Of a stretch of 64,000 bases of DNA, positions 54,859-64,000 are shown one piece after another. The stretch is taken from NCBI RefSeq assembly GCF_004119455.1, contig NZ_NRQT01000001.1:248001-312000 (forward strand), written 5' to 3'. The translations under genes were made by a program, and so were the position numbers. Each line of letters begins with the position of its first letter. The stretch's first letter is position 1. The DNA is from Chryseobacterium sp. CH25 (GTDB taxonomy: Bacteria; Bacteroidota; Bacteroidia; Flavobacteriales; Weeksellaceae). The notes beneath the pieces were generated by a model, which was not told the origin of the DNA, searched no databases, and worked only from the letters and a program-made list of their open reading frames with translations.

Positions 54859-55287
54859 TTATTTCAAAAGCTTCTTTTCGGGTGAAAATTCTGTAAGTTT
54901 CAGTATTCTGTCTTCTATATTATTAACAAAATTACCGTGGAGCTTTGCTGTTTCTGCTTTAATATCTTTCCATTCTTTATCAGCCATAAAACCCTGCCAT
55001 GCCATTTTCATTGTATTTTCATCTTTCCATTCAAGCAAATAGACAAATTCTGTTTTCCCTTCATATTCAGACTCCCAGATAGACACGATATTAAATCCGT
55101 ATTTTTTCATGATCCGTAGTGCATGATCCCTGAACCTGTTTAAAAATACCTGTCGGTTTTCTTTTGGAATTTCGTAAATTCTCAACTGGTGAACAGGAAC
55201 TGACGATGAAGAATCTCTTGAAGAATTGGTTTGCCCAAAAACAAAACTGCCTAGAACAAACAGAGATAATATAAATAGCTGTTTCAT
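54859..55287 (-). CDS. secreted NIPSNAP-family protein
   Basis: This 142-residue protein has a signal peptide (MKQLFILSLFVLGSFVFGQ) and a NIPSNAP domain of ferredoxin-like fold (HQLRIYEIPKENRQVFLNRF, SIWESEYEGKTEFVYLLEW). Such domains occur in stress-linked and dimeric alpha-beta barrel proteins; a specific role is unknown. Exported NIPSNAP proteins are found in Bacteroidota. The gene is monocistronic here. Confidence 0.85.
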   Translation of the reverse strand: MKQLFILSLFVLGSFVFGQTNSSRDSSSSVPVHQLRIYEIPKENRQVFLNRFRDHALRIMKKYGFNIVSIWESEYEGKTEFVYLLEWKDENTMKMAWQGFMADKEWKDIKAETAKLHGNFVNNIEDRILKLTEFSPEKKLLK

Positions 55288-55532
55288 TATATTATGTATT
55301 GATATTAGTTTATTAATTTTTATACCTGCTTTTATTTATCCGATATTTCAAAAATAACCAACAAAAAATCACTCTTTTCTTTTTTAAAACAGAAGTAATT
55401 AAAATTAAATATTTTCATAAATAGCACGTATTATTTTCAACAAAAACATAATAAATAATTTATATAGTAAAGATCACGTACACTTACCTGTATTTTCAGT
55501 ATCCTAAAAACAGTATGATCTTCCGGTCTTCA

Positions 55533-55563
55533 TTTGTTTTTTGGCCTTATAATCTTATATTTG
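55533..55563 (+). promoter_or_regulatory. Bacteroidota-type promoter of the PAP2-like gene
   Basis: TTTG (55533-55536) and TATATTTG (55556-55563) are separated by 19 bp, the full -33/-7 consensus. The ATG follows at 55580. This is the best-matching promoter in the window. Confidence 0.7.
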
Positions 55564-55579
55564 ACTTTTAAACTTAAAT

Positions 55580-56182
55580 ATGGAAGAAAAAAAGTCTTCG
55601 CTTCTCCACAAAATTTCAAAGGTTATCTCAGATTTCTTCAATCCACTGGTTTCCCTGGTTATTTTTTTTGTGTACATGAGTATTAGAGAGTATACTTTTA
55701 AGGAATCTCTGCTTTATTTCCTTCCTTTATTATTAATGATTATTGCACCGGTTGTTATCTGGCTGGTATGGAATGTAAAAACCGGAAGATATACCAATAT
55801 GGATGTATCTAATAGGGTACAGAGAAAGACACTGTATGTATTTATTGCAGCCTGTGTTGTTATTTACCTTATTTTCAATTACATTAAAAATGGATATATT
55901 GATCTGGTGATGCTTTTTATTCTCATTTTACTCTTCGCCCTTCAGATCAGCAATTTTTTCATTAAAAGTTCTATGCATACTGCATTTAATATATTTGTAG
56001 CTGCATTATTTTTCACTTTAGACTGGAAAATGGGTCTTATATGGCTTGGAATAGCCAGCCTGGTAGGACTTACCAGAATTATTTTAAAAAGGCATACGGT
56101 AAAAGAGGTATTTATGGGAGCTGGAATAGCTTTTATGGTATCTTTTATTTATCTTTATTGCAATATACAATTTCAACATTAG
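55580..56182 (+). CDS. PAP2-like phosphatase-fold membrane protein
   Basis: This 200-residue protein has five or six membrane helices. The late segments carry SSMHTAFN and RIILKRHTVKEV, which resemble the SxxHT and RxxxxxH motifs of PAP2-type lipid phosphatases. The first motif (K-x6-R-P) is not evident, so the active site may be incomplete. It ends 8 bp before the BlaI-type regulator and is probably cotranscribed with it. Confidence 0.7.
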   Translation: MEEKKSSLLHKISKVISDFFNPLVSLVIFFVYMSIREYTFKESLLYFLPLLLMIIAPVVIWLVWNVKTGRYTNMDVSNRVQRKTLYVFIAACVVIYLIFNYIKNGYIDLVMLFILILLFALQISNFFIKSSMHTAFNIFVAALFFTLDWKMGLIWLGIASLVGLTRIILKRHTVKEVFMGAGIAFMVSFIYLYCNIQFQH

Positions 56183-56190
56183 AAGAATAT

Positions 56191-56691
56191 ATGAAAATCA
56201 ATCATCTTACTGCCGCAGAAGAAAACTTTATGAAGCTGTTTTGGAAAATGGAATCTTTCTATCTGAAGGACGTTATGGAGCAGCATCCGGAACCTAAACC
56301 ACACCAAAACACGGTTTCCACATATTTGAAAATATTGGTTGAAAAAGGGTATTTATCTACTGAAAAAGAAGGGAGAATCTTCAAATATACAGTACTTGTT
56401 CCGTTTGAAGAATACAGAAAATTTCTATTAAAAGAACTTACTCATAATTTTTTCAACGATTCAGGAAAAGAAATTCTTGAGTTTTTATTCAGTGAAAAGC
56501 TACTTACACAAGATGACCTTAAAGGTTATTTTGATCTTAAAATTGAAATCAAACCTGCGAAAGTTGAAAATCCAAAGTTTGAGGTTGCTGACGAGATATT
56601 AAATCCGAAGAAGGAAAAAGAGAAAAAGGTAAAAATCAGCAAAGAAAAAGATAAGGAAAAAGAGAAAAAGAAGAAGAAAAAGAAACCATAA
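56191..56691 (+). CDS. BlaI/MecI/CopY family transcriptional regulator
   Basis: The ATG at 56191 gives a 166-residue protein. Upstream in-frame starts would lie within the PAP2-like gene. Residues 5-75 form a winged helix of the BlaI/MecI type (EENFMKLFWKMES, HQNTVSTYLKILVEKGYLS). The tail beyond about residue 130 is a long run of Lys and Glu ending in KKKKKKKP, unusual for this family and possibly for nucleic-acid binding. A BlaR-type sensor gene is not adjacent. Confidence 0.85.
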   Translation: MKINHLTAAEENFMKLFWKMESFYLKDVMEQHPEPKPHQNTVSTYLKILVEKGYLSTEKEGRIFKYTVLVPFEEYRKFLLKELTHNFFNDSGKEILEFLFSEKLLTQDDLKGYFDLKIEIKPAKVENPKFEVADEILNPKKEKEKKVKISKEKDKEKEKKKKKKKP

Positions 56692-56693
56692 AA

Positions 56694-56715
56694 AAAGCGG
56701 CTTAAAAGCCGCTTT
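56694..56715. terminator. bidirectional terminator
   Basis: AAAGCGGC and GCCGCTTT pair over a 6-base loop between the BlaI-type gene and the convergent RNA-binding gene, with A and T runs on the flanks. Confidence 0.85.
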
Positions 56716-56721
56716 ATATTT

Positions 56722-57078
56722 TTACCAACGATTTCCACCGCCGTTACCACCACGGTTGTTGTTACCGTAACCACCACCTCTGTTGTTGTTACCATAACCA
56801 CCACCTCTGTTGTTATCGAAGCTTCTTCTTGGCTTCTCTTCTCTTGGCTTAGCTTCAGATACGTTTAATGTTTTTCCGTTGAATTCTTTTTGATTAAGAG
56901 CTTCAATAGCCTGCTTTCCTTCTTCATCACCCATCTCGATGAAACCAAAACCTCTAGAACGGCCAGTTTCTCTGTCTGTTACGATTTTAGCTGATGATAC
57001 ATCACCAAATTCTGCGAATAGATCGTGCAACTCATACTCTTTAGTTGCGTAATTGATGTTTGAAACAAAAATGTTCAT
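56722..57078 (-). CDS. RNA-binding protein with RRM and glycine-rich tail
   Basis: This 118-residue protein has a complete RNA recognition motif: RNP2 NIFVSNINY and RNP1 GRSRGFGFIEM. A tail of GYGNNNRGG repeats follows. Such small RRM proteins are typical of Bacteroidota and often act as global RNA chaperones, for example in the cold. A -7 element (TATATTTG, minus strand, 57157-57164) lies about 79 bp upstream, giving a long leader. Confidence 0.93.
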   Translation of the reverse strand: MNIFVSNINYATKEYELHDLFAEFGDVSSAKIVTDRETGRSRGFGFIEMGDEEGKQAIEALNQKEFNGKTLNVSEAKPREEKPRRSFDNNRGGGYGNNNRGGGYGNNNRGGNGGGNRW

Positions 57079-57480
57079 TTTGAATAAATTAAAAAATTAA
57101 TAAAAATTTGGTATATAAAAGAAAAACAACATAAATTAATGAACAAATATTGATTCCAAATATAAACGTATGCAAGATACAATTAAAAATTTCAAATCAA
57201 AGCTTTTTTTTATCTCTTTATCACTTTAGTTTGAATTTAAATTCCACAACCAATCAAAACAAACACTCAAACAATTGATTACTAAATAATTACAGTTAAA
57301 AATCATTGAAAAGTTAAAGTTAGTTAACATAATACATAATCATTCAAAATAATTATAAAAAAGAAATAATTGCGCATCCCGGTTTGCAGACAACCGGATG
57401 ATATTATTTAAAACAGAGAGAATAATAGTATATTTATAACTCTATTTATATCATATGTACAGAGCCTTTAATTGAATTTT
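57079..57480. other. intergenic region, RRM leader and upstream of DUF6157 gene
   Basis: This 402-bp AT-rich gap contains the RRM gene's -7 element and a weak inverted repeat (ATCCCGGTT / AACCGGAT, near 57376-57398). I see no other gene or strong signal; the long leader could hold a regulatory RNA structure. Confidence 0.5.
57157..57164 (-). promoter_or_regulatory. -7 element of the RRM gene
   Basis: CAAATATA on the plus strand is TATATTTG on the minus strand, 79 bp before the RRM ATG. Its position implies an untranslated leader of about 70 bases. Confidence 0.4.
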
Positions 57481-57897
57481 ATGATAAAACAACACACCAC
57501 TAATTACACGAATACTTTTATAGAAGTCGCAGAAGACTGTCCCATTTCTCAGGCACAGGTTCCGCCTGAAAAGAAAGAAAAGACATTTGCAAATCTTCAA
57601 TATGAAAAAATAAGTAAACACCCCTATCAATATACTTCCGATGATGTTATTTTTGCATGCTATGCTTTTAAGAATGATATTTCAGAAAATGAAAATCAGG
57701 AGGAAAGAGAAAAATTCTTTTCAAAAGGCCAGGCTTGTCTCCGCTCTTCTCCTCTGGCTAAAAGATATGGATTCGGATTTCATTACAATAATGAAGGAAA
57801 AGTGGCTTTATACGCAATAGAAAGTGAAGAATATCAAAAGCTGTTAAAAGATCCTGATATTGCGAAGACAAAAGCCATGCGCTCCAAAAGAAAATGA
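57481..57897 (+). CDS. DUF6157 family protein
   Basis: From the ATG at 57481 (MIKQHTTNYTNTFIEVAEDC) the product is 138 residues and matches the DUF6157 pattern: an N-terminal NTFIEVAEDCPIS, a central DDVIFACYA, and SPLAKRYGFGFHYN. No function is known. A TTG at 57472 in the same frame is less likely as start. It stands alone before the thioesterase gene. Confidence 0.8.
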   Translation: MIKQHTTNYTNTFIEVAEDCPISQAQVPPEKKEKTFANLQYEKISKHPYQYTSDDVIFACYAFKNDISENENQEEREKFFSKGQACLRSSPLAKRYGFGFHYNNEGKVALYAIESEEYQKLLKDPDIAKTKAMRSKRK

Positions 57898-57993
57898 TTG
57901 AGAAAATGAATAATTCTTTTCAGATCAATTAATATTATTCTTTTGACAACACCAGCTTTTAACGTTAAATTTGTACTGCAAATTATTAAGAAC

Positions 57994-58389
57994 ATGAACT
58001 ACCATACAAGAAAATGGGTAAAACCCGAAGATTTAAATCCCAATCACTCTCTATTTGGAGGAAGACTTTTACAGTGGATTGATGAAGAAGCAGCATTATA
58101 TGCGATTATTCAGCTTGAAAACACTAAAGTTGTTACGAAATTTATTTCAGAGATTAATTTTGTAAGTTCTGCAAAACAGGGAGATATTATAGAAATAGGC
58201 ATTGAAGCAACCCACTTTGGTTCCTCTTCTATCACTTTAAGATGTGATGTCCGTAATAAAATGACTCACCAGACGATTATCACCGTTGATAAAATTGTTA
58301 TGGTTAATTTGGATAGCGAAGGAAATCCAGCACCTCATGGCAAAACTCAGATTGAGTTTGTAAAAGACAGGTTAAACAGCGGAATATGA
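57994..58389 (+). CDS. acyl-CoA thioesterase, hotdog fold
   Basis: The ATG at 57994 gives a 131-residue hotdog-fold protein with NHSLFGGRLLQWIDEEAALYA and FVSSAKQGDIIEIGIEATHFG, the pattern of acyl-CoA hydrolases of the YciA/ACOT type. It would hydrolyse acyl-CoA in the cytoplasm. Its stop overlaps the ATG of the CxxC-AraC regulator by four bases, an unusual coupling of a lipid enzyme to a metal regulator. Confidence 0.88.
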   Translation: MNYHTRKWVKPEDLNPNHSLFGGRLLQWIDEEAALYAIIQLENTKVVTKFISEINFVSSAKQGDIIEIGIEATHFGSSSITLRCDVRNKMTHQTIITVDKIVMVNLDSEGNPAPHGKTQIEFVKDRLNSGI

Positions 58390-58946
58390 AAATCTTCATC
58401 AAAAATATGGTCTGCAACAGATGCATTGCTGCAGTAGAGACCATCTTTAATAATGCTGATATAAAGATCAGTTCCATTATTCTGGGAGAAGTAGAGACAG
58501 AGTCGGAAGTTCCCACTACAACCATGCAATCTATTGAGGAAAAAATGCTTTCAACCGGTTTTGAAAGGATTATGGATTCTTCTCATCAGCTGATTGAGAA
58601 AATTAAAAATCTCGTCATTGTAAAAATCAGTGAACTTGATATTGATGAAGACTTTCTCCTTTCAGAATTTTTAAGTTCAAAACTTCATAAAGATTACAGT
58701 TCCCTTTCAAAGACATTTTCACAGAATGAAAACATAACGCTGGAACAGTTTTTCATCCTTCAGAAAATAGAAAAAGTAAAGGAACTCCTTTTATATAATG
58801 AATTCAACCTTACGGAAATTGCAGGAAAGCTTGGTTACAAAAGTGTTCAGCATCTTTCTACCCAATTCCGCAATGTTACCGGATTTACGCCTACAGAGTT
58901 CAAAAAATTAAAAGACCACCACAGGAAACCTTTGGATACTCTTTAA
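58386..58946 (+). CDS. AraC-type regulator with N-terminal HMA-like metal domain
   Basis: This 186-residue protein starts with MKIFIKNMVCNRCIAAVET, a CxxC site as in heavy-metal-associated domains. A C-terminal AraC helix-turn-helix follows (LTEIAGKLGYKSVQHLSTQFRNV). The combination suggests a copper sensor that activates the CopA gene 180 bp downstream. It has one CxxC and no cupin, so sensing must be through the N-terminal domain. Similar arrangements are common upstream of CopA in Flavobacteriia as I recall. Confidence 0.8.
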   Translation: MKIFIKNMVCNRCIAAVETIFNNADIKISSIILGEVETESEVPTTTMQSIEEKMLSTGFERIMDSSHQLIEKIKNLVIVKISELDIDEDFLLSEFLSSKLHKDYSSLSKTFSQNENITLEQFFILQKIEKVKELLLYNEFNLTEIAGKLGYKSVQHLSTQFRNVTGFTPTEFKKLKDHHRKPLDTL

Positions 58947-58950
58947 TTGA

Positions 58951-59036
58951 GTTGGAGAGCATTAGAGTTGGAGGGTTTGAGAGTCTGATATATCAGCAAC
59001 AATCATTCATCTCTAATACTCTCCCACCCTCAAACA
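58951..59036. repeat. imperfect inverted and direct repeats upstream of copA
   Basis: GTTGGAGAGCATTAGAG (58951-58967) is repeated in altered form at 58968-58984. It also appears as a near-complement CTCTAATACTCTCCCAC (59011-59027), followed by CCTCAAAC. It is probably a dispersed Flavobacteriia-type repeat, or a terminator for the regulator. Confidence 0.5.
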
Positions 59037-59125
59037 TTCAAATCCAAATTCTATAACTATTATCCTTAAATTTATAACAGCTTTAGGTTTTCATTTTGGA
59101 AATTTGTACTATAAATTTAAGACTC

Positions 59126-62002
59126 ATGGAACAACAGTATAACATACTCGGAATGACCTGTTCCGGTTGCCAGAAAAAAATATCCAATCAACTGAACAGC
59201 ATTGAAGGAGTTACAGCCGATGTAAATCTTGAAAACAATACCGCTACCATAACTTCTGATCACACAGTTGCACTTTCGATTTTAAATGATTCTCTGGCAG
59301 AAATAGGAAAATACAGACTTGAAGACCCAAATAACCCTGAAAAAGCTTTTGTAAAACCTCAGGACCGCGTATCTCCGTCATCGGTATACTATTGCCCGAT
59401 GGAATGTGAAGGCGAAAAGGTATATTTTAAACAGGGAGAAAGATGCCCGGTTTGTAAAATGTATCTGGTTCCAATTGAAGAAAAGCTAGCGAAAGATCCT
59501 AACCATAAGCCTACTTATTCAGCAACAAACCTTCCTGAAAATTTCAAAGATAGCGTGGGAAAATACTATTGTCCTATGTTTTGTGAAGGAGATAAAGTGT
59601 ATGATGAAAAAGGAGACTGCCCAGTATGTCACATGCATTTAGAAGAAATATCTGAAGATATGGCTAAAAATGCAGCTTCAAACCATAGTCATAGCCATTC
59701 ACATTCTCACAATCACAATCATCATCAGCATCAGCATAGCCATCATCATGAAGCACCAAAAGTTACTGATGAAATGGCAGGAAGATATTATTGCCCGATG
59801 TATTGTGAAGGAGACAAAACTTATGATTCCAACGTAGGATGTCCTGTTTGTGGAATGGATCTGGTAAAATATCCAGAAAAGAAAACAGCAAAATATACCT
59901 GTCCTATGCACCCTGAAATCATCAGTGATGAACCGGGAAGCTGTCCTATCTGCGGAATGGATCTTGTAAGAATGCCAGACAGTGGCGAGGATGAAGAGGA
60001 TGAGACATACAACATTCTAAAAAGGAAATTTCTGATTTCACTGGCATTTACCGTTCCCGTTTTTATTCTCTCTATGGGCGGAATGTTTATTAACTTTCCT
60101 TTCTCTCATCAGATTCAGGGATTTATTGAGTTAGCGTTAACAATTCCGGTCATGTTCTATTCCGGATGGTTCCTGTTAAAAAGAGGCTGGGTTTCATTCA
60201 AAACCTGGAACCTTAATATGTTCAGTTTAATTGCTCTGGGTGTAGCGGCTGCATTTATTTTCAGTATTACCGCATTAGCTTTCCCTGATATTATTCCTCA
60301 TGAGATCCGTGGTCATAACCATGAGATTCCATTGTATTTTGAAGCAGTCTGCGTTATTCTGACCCTTGTTATTTTAGGTCAGCTGATGGAAGCTGCTGCT
60401 CACAAAAAAACAGGAAACGCCATTAAGGAACTTATGAACCTGTCTCCGGATGAAGCCAATCTTATCGTGAATGGTGAAGAAAAAAGAGTACTGCTTTCTC
60501 AGGTAAAAATTGGGGATTTATTAAAAGTAAAACCAGGTGAAAAAATTCCGGTTGACGGTAAAATTACGGAAGGAAACTCTATTGTTGACGAAAGTATGAT
60601 TACAGGAGAACCTGTTCCTGTTGAAAAAACGGTTGATGATAAAGTCTCTTCTGGAACAATCAACGGAAATCAGGTATTCATCATGAAAGCAGAAAAAGTA
60701 GGTGATGAAACCTTACTTTCTCAAATCATTAAAATGGTCAATGAGGCAAGCCGAAGCAGAGCTCCTATCCAGAAACTAACTGATAAAGTATCAAAAGTAT
60801 TTGTACCGGTTGTTATTCTTATTGCAGCTCTTACTTTTGTATCATGGCAGTTCTTTGGCCCGGAAGGAAAAAGAAGTTTATTCGCTTTCGTGAATGCTGT
60901 AGCCGTTTTAATTGTAGCGTGTCCATGTGCTTTAGGTCTGGCCACTCCAATGTCCTTAATGGTAGGAATTGGAAAGGGAGCTAAAAACGGGATTCTGATC
61001 AAAAACGCAGAAGCCCTTGAACAGATGAATAAAGTAAATGTTCTGATTACTGATAAAACCGGAACTTTAACGGAAGGAAAGCCTTCTGTAGAATATATTG
61101 AAACCGTAAACAATGAAGATAAAAATCAGATTTTAAAGCTCGCCTTCTCTCTGAATCAAAACTCAGAGCACCCGCTTTCCAATGCAGTAATCAAAAGAGC
61201 AAAGGACGAAAATTTATCTGCTGAAAAAGTAGATCAGTTTGAAAACGTTTCTGGAAAAGGAGTAAAAGGAAACATCAACGGAAAAACAGCCTATCTTGGG
61301 AACGAGAGCTTATTAACTTCTCATCAGATTCAGATACCTAACGTATTAAAACAAAAGGCAATTGAAGTACAATCAAAGGCACACACGATTTCTTATGTAG
61401 CACAGGGTCAGAATGTTTTAGGATTTATAAGCTTTACTGATAAAATTAAAGCTAGTTCTAAAAAAGCGGTAGACCGATTAATGAGTGAAGGGGTTGATAT
61501 TATTATGATGACCGGAGATAACGAGCACACAGCAAAAGCCGTTGCTGAAGAACTGGGAATCAAACATTTTAAAGCCAATTGCCTTCCTGAGGATAAACTG
61601 AATGAAGTAAAAAAATTACAGCAACAGGGCAAAATTGTAGCCATGACCGGGGACGGGATTAATGACTCTCCTGCCCTTGCACAATCCGATATAGGAATTG
61701 CAATGGGAACCGGTACCGATGTAGCCATTGAAAGTGCTGAGATCACCTTATTAAAAGGAGATATTTTAGGAGTAGCCAAAGCAAAGTTACTTAGCGAGAA
61801 GCTTCTTAAAAACATCAAAGAAAACTTGTTCTTTGCCTTTATTTATAATGTTTTAGGAATTCCGGTTGCTGCAGGATTACTGTATCCGTTCTTCGGAATT
61901 CTTCTATCACCAATGATTGCTGCTGCAGCGATGAGTGTAAGCTCATTATCTGTAATTCTGAATTCATTAAGATTAAATTCAGTGGATCTGGATATAAAGT
62001 AA
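59126..62002 (+). CDS. copA: copper-exporting P-type ATPase
   Basis: I start at the ATG at 59126 ([20 protein letters not shown]). The 958-residue product has an HMA domain with CSGC. Four metal-binding repeats of the YYCPM...CPVC type follow (about residues 86-290), split by a His-rich run (about 190-215). The ATPase core carries the transmembrane [10 protein letters not shown] site, DKTGTLTEG with the phosphorylated Asp, [21 protein letters not shown] and [11 protein letters not shown]. It would export Cu(I) from the cytoplasm. Four such repeats plus the His-rich linker make an unusually large metal-binding end. Confidence 0.95.
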   Translation: MEQQYNILGMTCSGCQKKISNQLNSIEGVTADVNLENNTATITSDHTVALSILNDSLAEIGKYRLEDPNNPEKAFVKPQDRVSPSSVYYCPMECEGEKVYFKQGERCPVCKMYLVPIEEKLAKDPNHKPTYSATNLPENFKDSVGKYYCPMFCEGDKVYDEKGDCPVCHMHLEEISEDMAKNAASNHSHSHSHSHNHNHHQHQHSHHHEAPKVTDEMAGRYYCPMYCEGDKTYDSNVGCPVCGMDLVKYPEKKTAKYTCPMHPEIISDEPGSCPICGMDLVRMPDSGEDEEDETYNILKRKFLISLAFTVPVFILSMGGMFINFPFSHQIQGFIELALTIPVMFYSGWFLLKRGWVSFKTWNLNMFSLIALGVAAAFIFSITALAFPDIIPHEIRGHNHEIPLYFEAVCVILTLVILGQLMEAAAHKKTGNAIKELMNLSPDEANLIVNGEEKRVLLSQVKIGDLLKVKPGEKIPVDGKITEGNSIVDESMITGEPVPVEKTVDDKVSSGTINGNQVFIMKAEKVGDETLLSQIIKMVNEASRSRAPIQKLTDKVSKVFVPVVILIAALTFVSWQFFGPEGKRSLFAFVNAVAVLIVACPCALGLATPMSLMVGIGKGAKNGILIKNAEALEQMNKVNVLITDKTGTLTEGKPSVEYIETVNNEDKNQILKLAFSLNQNSEHPLSNAVIKRAKDENLSAEKVDQFENVSGKGVKGNINGKTAYLGNESLLTSHQIQIPNVLKQKAIEVQSKAHTISYVAQGQNVLGFISFTDKIKASSKKAVDRLMSEGVDIIMMTGDNEHTAKAVAEELGIKHFKANCLPEDKLNEVKKLQQQGKIVAMTGDGINDSPALAQSDIGIAMGTGTDVAIESAEITLLKGDILGVAKAKLLSEKLLKNIKENLFFAFIYNVLGIPVAAGLLYPFFGILLSPMIAAAAMSVSSLSVILNSLRLNSVDLDIK

Positions 62003-62409
62003 TATTGTAAAAACATAAAAGAAAAGCCTTTTCATCTGAGTTATGAAAAGGCTTTTTATATGTAAAAACCTCTTGAAACCATAATTTCTGAAGTCTGCTT
62101 TTCAAACTCAAACAAAATCCAATATGTATTAAAGTTTTATTAATTAAAAATTAATTCCCTATTACTTGAAGAATATTATTATCTCAACAAATATAGAAAA
62201 CACCTATCGTTTTATCATTTATAAATGTTAAGATTTACGGAAAACAAAAACATAACTTAACAATCAGCACTTTAATAAAAAAATACTTTAAAATAAAGTT
62301 CTTAAAATAACCTTAAAAAGGAAAATAAAAGAAAAACATGGCATATAATTTGTTAACATTCAAACGTTATTTTTAACGATTTTTAACAATTTAAAACTCC
62401 AATATCTTT
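62003..62409. other. intergenic region between copA and the deacetylase gene
   Basis: This 407-bp AT-rich gap holds the copA terminator near its left end. The rest shows repeated TTAAC and AACGTTA-type pieces but no gene and no confident promoter. Confidence 0.5.
62022..62056 (+). terminator. terminator of copA
   Basis: AAAAGCCTTTTCAT and ATGAAAAGGCTTTT form a perfect 14-bp stem over a 7-base loop, 19 bp beyond the copA stop, followed by more T. Confidence 0.9.
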
Positions 62410-63270
62410 ATGAGAAAAATTTTTGCGGGAAAGTCAAAAAATAAGGCTTTTCTCGGGATGTTTGCATTGATGAGTGCAACTTCAGTAGTATTACACAGCT
62501 GTAATTTTAAGAATGACGTGAACACCTCTACCAGTTCACCGGAACATCCTGCCGCAGAAACTGCCCCTAAAACGGACGACGAAAGTATAGATCCCGATAA
62601 AAGAGTAATCTATCTGACCTTTGATGACGGTCCTAACCAGGGAACAGAAAACCTTTTAAAGATTCTTGACAAAAGAAATGTATGTGCCACCGCTTTTTTA
62701 GTGGGAAGACATGTTAATGGAAGTACAAAGCAAAAAAATGATTTTAAGCTTTTAAAGGAAAGCCCACTTATTGAATTGGCCAACCATAGCTTCACTCATG
62801 CGCATAACAAATACACAGCCTTCTATAAAAGTGCTGATGCTGTTGTACGTGATTTCGATATTGCTAAAGACACTCTTAAACTTCATGATAAAATAGCAAG
62901 AACCCCAGGAAGAAATATCTGGAGACTTAACAATATTAATGTTACTGACATCAAAAGCTCCACTGCTGCAGCAGATGGTCTTAAAAGAGCGGGCTATAAA
63001 GTGATCGGTTGGGATCTTGAATGGAGACCTACCCAAAAAATGACTTTAAAAGGAAGCCACGAAGCCATGCTGAAAAAAGTAGACAGCATCTTTCTTAATG
63101 ATCTTGAAAAAACTTCAAGGCACCTTGTTTTCCTTACTCATGATCAATATCTGAGAGATACCGATTCTATTAACGAATTGGATCTGTTTATTGAAAAATT
63201 ACAGAAAAGTAACAAGTTTGTTTTCAGAAAGATTTCTCAGTATCCAAAAATTAATGAAGTACTGAACTAA
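62410..63270 (+). CDS. polysaccharide deacetylase family lipoprotein
   Basis: This 286-residue protein has a long leader with a Cys in LHSCNF (a lipobox-like site) and a deacetylase (NodB-homology) domain with the metal Asp pair in YLTFDDGPNQGT and the zinc His in ELANHSFTHAHN. It would remove acetyl groups from a polysaccharide such as peptidoglycan, chitin-like or matrix glycan, at the outer or inner membrane surface. The gene is monocistronic. Confidence 0.9.
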   Translation: MRKIFAGKSKNKAFLGMFALMSATSVVLHSCNFKNDVNTSTSSPEHPAAETAPKTDDESIDPDKRVIYLTFDDGPNQGTENLLKILDKRNVCATAFLVGRHVNGSTKQKNDFKLLKESPLIELANHSFTHAHNKYTAFYKSADAVVRDFDIAKDTLKLHDKIARTPGRNIWRLNNINVTDIKSSTAAADGLKRAGYKVIGWDLEWRPTQKMTLKGSHEAMLKKVDSIFLNDLEKTSRHLVFLTHDQYLRDTDSINELDLFIEKLQKSNKFVFRKISQYPKINEVLN

Positions 63271-63347
63271 TCTAAGGGTTGAAGAAAATCTGTTTTTCAA
63301 TCAGTTTACACTTTGAACCTTAGCCTAAATTTCAGAACTTTGCATTT

Positions 63348-64000
63348 ATGAGTATTAAGGAAAATTACAAAAAAATACAGGATCAGCTTACAGCAGATGT
63401 TCAACTGGTTGCCGTTTCAAAAACGCATCCAGTTTCTGCTATTCAGGAAGTATATAATCTTGGGCAAAGAGTCTTTGGAGAAAACAAGGTTCAGGAACTG
63501 ATGGAAAAGGCTCCTCTCCTGCCTCAGGATATCCAGTGGCATCTTATCGGACACCTGCAGACCAACAAGGTAAAATATATTGCCCCTTTCATAGATACCA
63601 TCCAAAGTGTAGATTCAGAAAAACTATTAGCTGAAATCAACAAAGAAGCAGGTAAGAACAATAGGTCTATTAAAGTTTTGCTTCAGGTAAAAATTGCAGC
63701 AGAGGACAGCAAATTCGGACTTGAAATATCAGAAGCCAAAACTATTTTCCAACAATATATGGATGGGAATTTCCCACATGTTGAAGTTACCGGATTGATG
63801 GGAATGGCAACTTTTACAGATAATGAGCCACAGATCAGAAAAGAATTTTTAACTTTAAAGACACTTTTTGATGAATTAAATCAACTGAAACCTTTAAAAA
63901 CCTTATCAATGGGAATGAGTGATGATTTCCCTGTAGCCATTGAATGTGGTGCTAATTCTGTGAGAGTAGGATCTGCAATTTTCGGAAGAAGAGACTATTC
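63348..64000 (+). CDS. YggS family PLP-binding protein (partial, runs off the end)
   Basis: From the ATG at 63348 the frame stays open to the window edge (about 217 codons). It shows the PLP lysine in LVAVSKTHPV, GENKVQEL, WHLIGHLQTNKVK and SMGMSDDFPVAIE, the conserved YggS/PROSC signature, a protein that binds PLP and supports its homeostasis. Only about 10-15 residues of the usual length are missing. A weak -7 element (GAACTTTG) sits 5 bp upstream of the ATG. Confidence 0.93.
   Translation, partial: MSIKENYKKIQDQLTADVQLVAVSKTHPVSAIQEVYNLGQRVFGENKVQELMEKAPLLPQDIQWHLIGHLQTNKVKYIAPFIDTIQSVDSEKLLAEINKEAGKNNRSIKVLLQVKIAAEDSKFGLEISEAKTIFQQYMDGNFPHVEVTGLMGMATFTDNEPQIRKEFLTLKTLFDELNQLKPLKTLSMGMSDDFPVAIECGANSVRVGSAIFGRRDY

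Noticed and set aside
54649..55119. Small plus-strand ORFs around the pdhA/NIPSNAP spacer
   Set aside because: They overlap the NIPSNAP gene antisense or have no start context and low-complexity text.
56041..56190. Extended start of the BlaI-type gene
   Set aside because: The extra 50 residues are the PAP2-like gene read out of frame; the winged helix starts right after the ATG at 56191.
59699..59911. Minus-strand ORF opposite the His-rich run of CopA
   Set aside because: It has a Met-rich shadow of His codons and is antisense within copA.

Overview
The window looks like chromosome of a Flavobacteriia member, most likely Chryseobacterium or a close Weeksellaceae relative. The evidence is the low GC content, two secreted proteins ending in type IX secretion (T9SS) sorting domains, Bacteroidota-type -7 elements (TAnnTTTG) in front of many genes, a Bacteroidetes-type conjugation operon, and an E1-alpha/E2 pyruvate dehydrogenase pair. 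No tRNA, rRNA, CRISPR array or intact insertion sequence was recognised. All calls come from reading the sequence; no database search was run.

Region 1 (1-7.2 kb) is the distal end of an integrative conjugative element: traG (3' end only), traI, traJ, traK, traL, traM, traN, traO and traQ in tight order, then a convergent short JAB-domain RadC-like gene. traH and traP are not present in their usual places. Several hairpins and an apparently non-coding block of about 570 bp follow.

Region 2 (7.2-19.9 kb) is the best candidate for an undescribed system. It is a three-gene operon on the minus strand encoding a membrane-anchored M23 peptidase with a polyglutamine tract, a 2225-residue protein and a 1487-residue protein. 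I recognise no family in either giant. The operon ends in an unusual 16-bp stem-loop and is flanked by two gene remnants, one of them a frameshifted N-acetylmuramoyl-L-alanine amidase. This suggests an island or decayed cargo next to the conjugative element.

Region 3 (20-31.9 kb) holds small regulator-plus-effector modules. Three AraC-family regulators sit beside, and diverge from, a hydrolase/quinone-reductase pair or an MFS transporter. A MarR regulator is translationally coupled to a secreted protein. Several of these intergenic regions contain repeated operator-like half-sites, two of them as direct repeats exactly 21 bp apart.

Region 4 (32-42.8 kb) has two T9SS cargo proteins, a SWIM/SNF2 helicase gene broken by two single-base frameshifts, a thiolase whose promoter carries TetR-type palindromes, endonuclease V, an M28 peptidase and a methionine-type aminotransferase.

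Region 5 (42.9-55.3 kb, all minus strand) is housekeeping: a membrane pyrophosphatase fused to an OmpA domain, a soluble pyrophosphatase, a PhyH dioxygenase, a lolD - L,D-transpeptidase - radC - acyltransferase operon, PDH E2 and E1-alpha, and a NIPSNAP protein.

Region 6 (55.5-64 kb, mostly plus strand) holds a PAP2-like membrane protein with a BlaI-type regulator, an RRM RNA-binding protein, a thioesterase, a copper cassette (AraC regulator with an N-terminal CxxC domain, then a CopA ATPase with four metal-binding repeats and a His-rich linker), a polysaccharide deacetylase and the start of a YggS-family gene.
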